The translations under genes and the position numbers were made by a program. Positions 6,443 through 12,105 of a DNA stretch of 12,105 nt are shown here, one piece after another (within the stretch, counting starts at the first letter, position 1; each line of letters starts with the position of its first letter). The stretch lies in assembly GCA_016937725.1 (NCBI GenBank), contig JAFGVZ010000047.1, positions 1-12,105 on the forward strand, given 5' to 3'. A model generated the notes under the pieces. That model was not told where the DNA came from. It saw nothing but the letters and a program-made list of their open reading frames with translations, and ran no database searches. This DNA comes from Paracoccaceae bacterium. Its GTDB lineage: Bacteria > Pseudomonadota > Alphaproteobacteria > Rhodobacterales > Rhodobacteraceae.

Positions 6443-7957
6443 ATGACCAAACCTGTCGTTCTGTGCATCCTTGATGGCTGGGGGCTGAACCCCGCGACCG
6501 AGGGCAACGCGGTCGCGCAAGCCGATACCCCCAATTTCGACCGCCTTATGGCAAACTGCCCCAATGCCACGCTGGTCACGCACGGCCCAGATGTGGGCCT
6601 GCCGAAGGGCCAGATGGGCAATTCCGAAGTGGGGCACACCAATATCGGCGCGGGCCGCGTGGTGGCGATGGATCTGGGCCAGATTGACCTTGCGATTGAA
6701 GACGGCAGCTTCGCCACCAACCCCGCCTTGGGCGATTTCATCACCAAGCTGAAAACCACGGGTGGCACGGCGCATGTCGTTGGCGTTGTCTCGGATGGGG
6801 GTGTGCACGGCCATATCACCCATATGAAAGCGGCGGTCGCGGCGCTGGCGGATGCGGGCGTGCCGGTCGCTATTCACGCGATCACCGATGGGCGCGATGT
6901 GGCCCCGAAATGCGCCGAACCCTTCTTGGCCGACCTGACCGCCAGCCTGCCCGAAAGCGCGCGCGTCGTAACCGTCATTGGCCGCTACTGGGCCATGGAC
7001 CGCGACAATCGGTGGGACCGCGTGGAACGCGCTTGGCGGGCGATCACCTTGGGCGAAGGTGCGAAGGTCGCCAACCCCGCGCAAGCCGTGGCCCAAGCCT
7101 ATGCGCGCGGCGAGACGGATGAATTCATCGCCCCTTCGGTCATTGGCGATTATTCCGGTGCGCGCTCGGGCGACGGCCTGTTTTGCCTGAACTTCCGCGC
7201 CGACCGCGCGCGCGAGATTCTGGCCGCTTTGGGTGCGCCCAGCTTCACCGGCTTCAACCGAGGTCAGCCCCCGGCATGGGCGGCAATGCTGGGTATGGTC
7301 GATTATTCCGCCGCGCATAACGCCTTCATGACCACCGCTTATCCCAAGAGCCAAGTCAAGAACGGGCTGGGCGAATGGGTGGCCGCACACGGGCTGCGCC
7401 AGTTCCGGCTGGCAGAGACCGAAAAATACCCTCATGTCACCTTTTTCCTGAATGGCGGCACCGAAGCGAAGGCAGCGGGCGAAGACCGCGCTATGCCCGA
7501 AAGCCCCAAAGTGGCCACTTACGATTTGCAACCTGAAATGTCGGCGGGCGAGGTAACGGAAAAACTGGTTGCCGCGATCGGCGCTGGTTACGACCTGATC
7601 GTGGTCAATTTCGCCAACCCTGACATGGTCGGCCATACAGGCGATCTGGAGGCCGCGAAACGTGCCTGCGAAGCGGTGGATGCGGGACTTGGCGCGGCGC
7701 TGGGTGCGCTGGAGACAGTAGGCGGCGCGATGCTGGTTTGCGCCGACCACGGCAATTGCGAAACCATGATTGACCCGGACACAGGCGGCCCTCATACCGC
7801 CCATACGCTCAACCCTGTGCCCGTGGTGCTGGTTGGCGGGCCAGAGGCTGCGCGGCTGCGCGATGGGCGGCTGGCGGATGTCGCGCCCACGATCCTGTCG
7901 CTGATGGGGCTGGACCAACCACCGGAAATGACCGGCGAAAGCCTGATCCAGACATGA
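6443..7957 (+). CDS. gpmI: 2,3-bisphosphoglycerate-independent phosphoglycerate mutase
   Basis: Interconverts 3- and 2-phosphoglycerate in glycolysis and gluconeogenesis through a phosphoserine intermediate with two manganese ions. The 504-residue length fits the family. Visible landmarks are LCILDGWGLNP with metal ligand D11, GNSEVGHTNIGAG with the nucleophile S61, ITDGRDVAPK (about 147-156), RYWAMDRDNRWDRVERAW, VVNFANPDMVGHTG, VCADHGNCETM and PHTAHTLNPVPVVLVG. Together these give the complete alkaline-phosphatase-like metal site. An in-frame ATG at 6428 would add five residues, but the AAAGG at 6431-6435 lies inside that extension and is well spaced for ATG 6443, which gives MTKPVVLCILDGWG as in relatives. 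The stop overlaps the envC-like start by 4 bases (ATGA). The same gpmI-envC order is known in E. coli, so the pairing is long conserved. Confidence 0.97.
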   Translation: MTKPVVLCILDGWGLNPATEGNAVAQADTPNFDRLMANCPNATLVTHGPDVGLPKGQMGNSEVGHTNIGAGRVVAMDLGQIDLAIEDGSFATNPALGDFITKLKTTGGTAHVVGVVSDGGVHGHITHMKAAVAALADAGVPVAIHAITDGRDVAPKCAEPFLADLTASLPESARVVTVIGRYWAMDRDNRWDRVERAWRAITLGEGAKVANPAQAVAQAYARGETDEFIAPSVIGDYSGARSGDGLFCLNFRADRAREILAALGAPSFTGFNRGQPPAWAAMLGMVDYSAAHNAFMTTAYPKSQVKNGLGEWVAAHGLRQFRLAETEKYPHVTFFLNGGTEAKAAGEDRAMPESPKVATYDLQPEMSAGEVTEKLVAAIGAGYDLIVVNFANPDMVGHTGDLEAAKRACEAVDAGLGAALGALETVGGAMLVCADHGNCETMIDPDTGGPHTAHTLNPVPVVLVGGPEAARLRDGRLADVAPTILSLMGLDQPPEMTGESLIQT

Positions 7958-9069
7958 GATTGTGGCGCGCAACCCTGCTGGCGGTTGCGCTCTGCGCCTC
8001 GCCTGCGCTGGCAGACCCGGCCACACGCGCGCTGGAAGCCGCCCGCGCGCTGGAAGCGGCAACCGAAACCTTGCAAGCCGCTACCCGCCAGACTGACCGG
8101 ATCGACGCGCTGACGGAAACGGTGCAGGCCTATGAAACCGGGCTTGCCGCCTTGCGCGAAGGCTTGCGCGAAGCGCAATTGGCGGAAGCCGCGCAAGCGC
8201 GCCTCCTGTCCGAACGCGGGGGCGAACTCAGCCGCCTCTTGGCGGTGCTGATGGCTACAGCCAGCCTTGATGATGCGACCGTGTTGGTCCACCCCGAAGG
8301 TGCCTTGGCAGCGGCGCGCGCGGGCCTGTCGCTACGTGACGTTGCCCCTGCGCTGAACGATGAAGTGGCGCATCTGCGCGAGCAATTGGAAGAAATCGCC
8401 GCCCTGCGCCGCGCTCGGCAATACGGGCTTCTGGCGTTGGAACAAGGGCTGTCGACCGCGCAAGAGGCACGGCTGGCCCTGTCGCAGGCCATTGCCGAAC
8501 GCGGTCCTTTGCCCAAGAACCTGTCGGAAGACCCCGACGCCATGGCCACGCTTGCAGCAAGTGCGGCGTCGCTGGACGCCTTCGCGCAAGACGTGGCCGC
8601 GCGAGGCAGCGTTCTGAGTGATGTGGAAGCCGCCCGCATTCGCGGGTTTCGTGATGCTGCGGGCAGTCTTGCTTTGCCGGTGCGGGGCACGGTCTTGCGC
8701 GCCTTCAACGCGCCCGACCCGACCGGCCTGGCGCGCCCCGGTCTGGATATCGCGACCCTGCCCGATGCGCTGGTCAGCGCGCCGTGGGCGGGAACGGTGC
8801 GCTACGCGGGCCCCTTGGCCGGTCGTGGGCAGGTGGTCATTCTGGAACCCGACGAAGACATTCTTCTGGTCATGGTCGGGCTTGGCGACTTGCTGGTCGA
8901 AACCGCAGAGATCCTGCCCCAAGGCGCGCCGCTGGGCACGATGCCCGCACAGAGTGGTGATGACACAAGCGCTGGCGGTCGCGGGCAAACACTCTATTTT
9001 GAAATGCGAGAGCGGGGAAACCCCATTGACCCGGCGACGTGGTTCGCATTGACTGGCCCTCGACCCTGA
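7954..9069 (+). CDS. envC: EnvC-like murein hydrolase activator (degenerate LytM/M23 domain)
   Basis: A 371-residue periplasmic protein expected to activate peptidoglycan amidases during cell separation rather than cut murein itself. Residues 1-20 are a signal peptide (basic start, hydrophobic core, ALA cleavage site before DP). Long alanine- and glutamate-rich helical segments, probably coiled coil, occupy about 22-235. The C-terminal LytM-like domain covers about 240-365. The zinc ligands of active M23 enzymes are absent: the HxxxD position reads R261-P-G-L-D265, the usual YAHL reads MVGL (307-310) and the usual HLHFE reads TLYFE (346-350). E. coli EnvC is degenerate in the same way (SLYFE), which supports the activator role. 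The start ATG overlaps the gpmI stop (ATGA). The downstream ctpA gene is 49 bases away and acts in the same compartment. Confidence 0.88.
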   Translation: MRLWRATLLAVALCASPALADPATRALEAARALEAATETLQAATRQTDRIDALTETVQAYETGLAALREGLREAQLAEAAQARLLSERGGELSRLLAVLMATASLDDATVLVHPEGALAAARAGLSLRDVAPALNDEVAHLREQLEEIAALRRARQYGLLALEQGLSTAQEARLALSQAIAERGPLPKNLSEDPDAMATLAASAASLDAFAQDVAARGSVLSDVEAARIRGFRDAAGSLALPVRGTVLRAFNAPDPTGLARPGLDIATLPDALVSAPWAGTVRYAGPLAGRGQVVILEPDEDILLVMVGLGDLLVETAEILPQGAPLGTMPAQSGDDTSAGGRGQTLYFEMRERGNPIDPATWFALTGPRP

Positions 9070-9118
9070 GCGGTAAACCCTTCGCCTGATCTGGGCGCGC
9101 AAGAAGCGGAAAAGCGAC

Positions 9119-10453
9119 ATGATGAAGAAATTTGTTCTGGCAGGCTTTGGCGGTATCGTCGGCGGCGCCTTGATTGCGACGCAATTGACCGGACCGCTGA
9201 TGGCGCAAGAACGCGCGCAGAGTTCCGATGTGTATGAGCAGCTTGATCTGTTCGGCAACGTGTTCGAACGCATTCGCAGTCAATATGTCGAAGATGTGGA
9301 CACGTCCGACCTGATTGCGGCTGCAATCAACGGCATGCTCACCTCGCTTGACCCGCATTCCAGCTACCTGCCGCCCGAAGATTTCGACGATATGCGCACC
9401 CAGACGCGCGGGTCCTTCGGTGGGCTGGGCATAGAGGTGACGCAGGAGGAAGGCTTTATCAAGGTTGTCACGCCCATGGATGACACGCCCGCCGATCTGG
9501 CCGGGGTGGAACCGGGCGACCTGATCACCCATGTCGACGGGGAACCGCTTCTGGGCCTGACCTTGGCCGAAGCGGTCGAGATGATGCGCGGGCCCGTCGG
9601 GTCCGAGATCATTGTGACGATCCTCCGCGAAGGTGTCGCGGAACCGTTCGATCTGTCGATCATCCGCGATACGATCCGCTTGCAGGCCGTGCGGGTGCGC
9701 ACCGAAGGCGACACGGTTATCCTGCGCCTGACCACCTTTAACGAACAAACCTATCCCAACCTGCGCGACGGTCTGGCCGACGCGGTTGAAGAACTGGGCG
9801 GGATGGAGGCTTTGGGCGGCGTGGTTCTGGACCTGCGCAACAATCCCGGCGGCTTGCTGACACAAGCCGTCAGCGTCTCCGATGCTTTCCTTGAACAGGG
9901 TGAGATCGTCTCGACCCGGGGTCGCGCGGAAGGCGAGGGCGACCGCTTCAACGCCCAAGCGGGTGATCTGATCGAGGGCAAGCCGCTGGTGGTGCTGATC
10001 AATGGCGGCTCTGCCTCGGCTTCCGAAATCGTGGCGGGTGCGTTGCAGGATCATCGCCGTGCGATCATTGTCGGCACCCGCAGCTTTGGCAAAGGGTCGG
10101 TGCAGACAGTCATGCCATTGCGGGGCGACGGCGCGATCCGCCTGACCACCTCGCGCTATTACACGCCGTCTGGTCGGTCCATTCAGGCGCTGGGCGTCTC
10201 TCCAGATATTCTGGTGGAGCAACCCCTGCGCGCGCCCATCGAGGAGGCGGAGGAGAGCACGCGTCCGCAACGGTCCGAAGCCGATTTGCGGGGCAGCCTG
10301 TCGAATGGCGACAACCTGTCCGAAGAAGAACAGCGCCAGATGGAAGAAGAGCGCGAACAGGCCGAAGAAGTCGCCCGCTTGCGCGAAGAGGATTACCAAC
10401 TGGCCTATGCGCTGGACATCCTGCGCGGCCTGACTGCGCTGAACGGGCGCTAA
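9119..10453 (+). CDS. ctpA: S41 family C-terminal processing peptidase
   Basis: A 444-residue periplasmic serine protease of the CtpA/Prc family, which degrades or trims envelope proteins from their C-termini and often controls cell-wall hydrolases. Residues 1-30 form a signal peptide or N-terminal anchor (MMKKF, glycine-rich hydrophobic core, LMAQ). A PDZ domain spans about 96-182 (GGLGIEV, DTPADLAGVEPGDLITHVDG). The S41 catalytic core has LDLRNNPGG at 237-245, GGSASASEIVAGALQDH with nucleophile S300, and SFGKGSVQ with K325 and Q329, the expected Ser-Lys-Gln set spaced 25 and 4. After the protease fold comes an acidic, charged, probably disordered or coiled tail (about 366-425) and a short helical end. 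The start is one of two adjacent ATGs (9119 or 9122), with a purine-rich GAAGCGGAAAAG upstream. The stop is 4 bases before rppH. Confidence 0.95.
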   Translation: MMKKFVLAGFGGIVGGALIATQLTGPLMAQERAQSSDVYEQLDLFGNVFERIRSQYVEDVDTSDLIAAAINGMLTSLDPHSSYLPPEDFDDMRTQTRGSFGGLGIEVTQEEGFIKVVTPMDDTPADLAGVEPGDLITHVDGEPLLGLTLAEAVEMMRGPVGSEIIVTILREGVAEPFDLSIIRDTIRLQAVRVRTEGDTVILRLTTFNEQTYPNLRDGLADAVEELGGMEALGGVVLDLRNNPGGLLTQAVSVSDAFLEQGEIVSTRGRAEGEGDRFNAQAGDLIEGKPLVVLINGGSASASEIVAGALQDHRRAIIVGTRSFGKGSVQTVMPLRGDGAIRLTTSRYYTPSGRSIQALGVSPDILVEQPLRAPIEEAEESTRPQRSEADLRGSLSNGDNLSEEEQRQMEEEREQAEEVARLREEDYQLAYALDILRGLTALNGR

Positions 10454-10457
10454 GCCT

Positions 10458-10943
10458 TTGACGCCCGAGCAGATTGCAGCCTTGCCCTACCGCCCCTGCG
10501 TCGGGATCATGTTGATCAATGCGCAAGGGCTGGTCTTTGGCGCACAGCGCATCGACAGTGAAATCCCGGCTTGGCAAATGCCTCAAGGTGGGATCGAGCC
10601 GGGCGAAAATCCCGGTTTGGCGGCTTTGCGTGAGTTGGAGGAAGAAATCTCTGTCACCCCCGATCTGGTTGGGCCCTTGGCGGAAACCACCGATTGGGTG
10701 CATTACGACTTGCCGGAAGATTTGCTTGGCAATATCTGGGGCGGCAAGTTCCGCGGCCAAAAACAACGTTGGTTCTTGATGCGCTATTTTGGCCGCGACG
10801 ATCAGATCAACCTCGAAACCGAACACCCGGAATTCAGCGCGTGGCGCTGGATGCAAGCCGATCAGATGCTGGCAGAGATCGTGCCATTCAAGCGCGATAT
10901 CTATGCATCGGTCATGAATGAGTTTCGGGACTGGCTGGCGTAG
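10458..10943 (+). CDS. rppH: RNA pyrophosphohydrolase (NUDIX)
   Basis: Removes pyrophosphate from 5'-triphosphorylated mRNA ends, triggering decay, and in this lineage may also act on diadenosine polyphosphates. The 161-residue protein has the RppH/NudH hallmarks YRPCVGIMLIN, QRIDSEIPAWQMPQGGIEPGE and a C-terminal WRWMQADQMLAEIVPFKRDIY segment. The Nudix box spans residues 44-66 with E50, R58, E59, E62 and E63 retained, but the usual glycine near the end is S65 (EEEISV). TTG at 10458 is the chosen start because it yields MTPEQIAALPYRPCVG, matching relatives; the next in-frame ATG (residue 18) would delete the first strand. It lies four bases after the ctpA stop, so coupled translation is likely. 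The substitution at S65 is away from the metal-binding glutamates and probably tolerated. Confidence 0.92.
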   Translation: MTPEQIAALPYRPCVGIMLINAQGLVFGAQRIDSEIPAWQMPQGGIEPGENPGLAALRELEEEISVTPDLVGPLAETTDWVHYDLPEDLLGNIWGGKFRGQKQRWFLMRYFGRDDQINLETEHPEFSAWRWMQADQMLAEIVPFKRDIYASVMNEFRDWLA

Positions 10944-10964
10944 CGGAAAGCGCGTGCCGGCAAG

Positions 10965-10985
10965 GCCCCGGGTCAAGCCCGGGGC
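10965..10985. repeat. GC-rich palindrome, copy 1, downstream of rppH
   Basis: GCCCCGGG (10965-10972) and CCCGGGGC (10978-10985) form a perfect 8-base-pair stem with the loop TCAAG. It begins 22 bases after the rppH stop. There is no T-run after it, so it is not a classic intrinsic terminator, though such a stem can protect 3' ends. It resembles GC-rich palindromes I recall as dispersed in alphaproteobacterial genomes. Confidence 0.65.
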
Positions 10986-11010
10986 GCGACCCCTGCCGAA
11001 CACACCGCCC

Positions 11011-11031
11011 GCCCCGGCCCTGAGCCGGGGC
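11011..11031. repeat. GC-rich palindrome, copy 2, inverted, downstream of priA
   Basis: GCCCCGGC (11011-11018) and GCCGGGGC (11024-11031) form a perfect 8-base-pair stem with the loop CCTGA. Read on the minus strand it is AGGCCCCGGCTCAGGGCC and onward, closely matching copy 1 (AGGCCCCGGGTCAAGCCC), so the two are inverted copies of one element. It lies 18 bases beyond the priA stop, in the right place to act on both converging transcripts. Confidence 0.65.
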
Positions 11032-11049
11032 CTCTTGGTCAGAACGGTT

Positions 11050-12105
11050 TCAATAAAAACTCTGCGGATCGATATCTATCGTCAGCCGCATATTGGTGCC
11101 CAGCTTGTGCGGCCGTGTCCAGTCGCGCAGCGCGGCCTGCAACGGCGCGCCCTTGGCGGCCTTGACCAGCAGCCGCACCCGGTGCTGACCGCGAATGCGG
11201 GCGATGGGTGCAGGTGCCGGCCCAAAGACCTGCGCGCCGATCCGGCGCAGGGGCGCATCACCCCGCGCCAGCGCCTCGCCCAAGGCGAAAAGCGGCTCCA
11301 GTTCCGGCCCTGACAAGATGATCCCCGCCAAGCGCCCATAGGGCGGCATGGACAGCGCGCGCCGTGCTTCGGCCTCTGCCCGCCAAAAGGCTTCCTCGTC
11401 GCCCGACAGGATCGCGCGGATCACCGGGTGTTCGGGCTGGCTGGTCTGGATCAGCGCGCGGCCCGGCTTGTCGGCCCGGCCCGCGCGGCCCGCCACTTGG
11501 CGCGTCAGTTGAAACACCCGTTCCGCCGCGCGCAGGTCAGACCCTGACAGCCCCAGATCGGCGTCGATCACCCCCACCAGCGTCAGATGCGGAAAGTTGT
11601 GGCCCTTGGCCACGATCTGCGTGCCGATGATGATATCCGCCCCGCCCTGCGCGATCTCTTCTATCTGCGCCTTCAAAGCGCGGGCCGACCCGAACAAGTC
11701 CGACGACAGCACCGCCACGCGCGCCTCGGGCCAAAGAGCGCGGGCTTCTTCTTCCAACCGCTCCACGCCGGGGCCGACGGGGGCCATGCGGTCTTCGGCC
11801 CCGCATTCGGGGCATGTGGTCGGGATGGGCGCGGTTGCGCCGCATTGGTGGCAGACAAGGCGCTGCAAGAAGCGGTGTTCCACCATGCGCGCATCGCAAT
11901 CGGTGCAGGCAATCTGGTGCCCGCAGGCGCGGCACATGGTCAGCGGCGCATAGCCGCGCCGGTTTAGAAACAACAGTGCCTGTTCGCCAGCAGTCAGCCG
12001 CGCCGTGACCGCCGCTTGCAGCGAAGGCGAAATCCAGCGGTTCGCGGGTAAATCCTGCCCGCGCAGGTCAATCGCGGCCATCTCGGGCAGCGCATTCGGG
12101 CCAAA
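11050..12105 (-). CDS. priA: primosomal protein N' PriA, replication restart helicase (3' part, runs off the right edge)
   Basis: PriA is a 3'-to-5' superfamily 2 helicase that recognises collapsed forks and reloads the replisome. The visible 351 residues are the C-terminal half. They include the eight-cysteine zinc region (CRAC at 58-61, CTDC 67-70, CHQC 85-88, CPEC 98-101 in visible numbering), the helicase segment GTQIVAKGHNFPHLTLVGV from 161, motif VI QLTRQVAGRAGR at 199-210, and the C-terminal domain ending DIDPQSFY. The frame stays open to the window edge and reads ALPEMAAIDLR, as PriA does upstream of the zinc region, so an internal ATG at 12081 is not the start. The N-terminal DNA-binding domain and Walker A lie outside the window. 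It converges on rppH, with 106 bases and two palindromes between the stops. Confidence 0.95.
   Translation of the reverse strand, partial: FGPNALPEMAAIDLRGQDLPANRWISPSLQAAVTARLTAGEQALLFLNRRGYAPLTMCRACGHQIACTDCDARMVEHRFLQRLVCHQCGATAPIPTTCPECGAEDRMAPVGPGVERLEEEARALWPEARVAVLSSDLFGSARALKAQIEEIAQGGADIIIGTQIVAKGHNFPHLTLVGVIDADLGLSGSDLRAAERVFQLTRQVAGRAGRADKPGRALIQTSQPEHPVIRAILSGDEEAFWRAEAEARRALSMPPYGRLAGIILSGPELEPLFALGEALARGDAPLRRIGAQVFGPAPAPIARIRGQHRVRLLVKAAKGAPLQAALRDWTRPHKLGTNMRLTIDIDPQSFY

Noticed and set aside
6308..8062. Long open frame of 584 codons on the minus strand opposite gpmI, and similar ones opposite argG (5104-6246) and ctpA (8870-10399)
   Set aside because: These lie wholly antisense to firmly identified genes, are rich in His, Arg, Gln and Ala as GC-rich shadow frames are, and show no family motifs.
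1..12105. Mobile element, phage, toxin-antitoxin or defence system
   Set aside because: All coding sequence is accounted for by core-type genes in a compact layout. No transposase, integrase, toxin pair, direct-repeat array or tRNA-bounded insertion was found.

Overview
The window looks like chromosomal core sequence from an alphaproteobacterium of the Rhodobacterales (Rhodobacteraceae/Roseobacter type). This rests on the high GC content, the style of the proteins (Hsp33, short-form IlvA, a REC-PP2C phosphatase beside an Hpt protein, the gpmI-envC-ctpA-rppH run) and an intergenic motif I associate with this order. No phage, plasmid, transposase, tRNA, rRNA or CRISPR signal was seen. Genes fill almost everything; the largest gap is about 134 bases.

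Layout, left to right. On the minus strand, the 5' part of hslO (redox chaperone Hsp33) runs off the left edge. Divergent from it on the plus strand, a NUDIX hydrolase and a GNAT acetyltransferase overlap by 4 bases. They converge on a minus-strand gene for a response regulator fused to a PP2C/SpoIIE-type phosphatase. Divergent from that gene is a small plus-strand Hpt phosphotransfer protein. Next come two overlapping minus-strand genes, a hotdog-fold thioesterase followed by ilvA (threonine ammonia-lyase). A divergent intergenic region leads into argG on the plus strand. After a nested palindromic element, a tight plus-strand group follows: gpmI, an EnvC-like amidase activator, the S41 protease ctpA and rppH. 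Finally, two inverted copies of a GC-rich palindrome separate rppH from the 3' part of priA on the minus strand, which runs off the right edge.

How the genes fit together. The REC-PP2C protein and the Hpt protein form a plausible signalling pair: phosphotransfer to the receiver could control a Ser/Thr phosphatase that acts on an anti-anti-sigma factor, as in the Rba/RsbU type of partner switching. The gpmI-envC-ctpA-rppH group joins lower glycolysis, control of peptidoglycan splitting, periplasmic proteolysis and mRNA decapping. The envC-ctpA part is the functionally coherent core. IlvA and ArgG are amino-acid biosynthesis enzymes in separate transcription units.

I did not find a convincing new biological system. 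The most interesting items are the signalling pair, the 64-base nested palindrome before gpmI and the inverted palindrome pair before priA. Several starts are non-ATG and were set from ribosome-binding sites and family alignment from memory, so the N-termini of the response regulator and the Hpt protein are uncertain.
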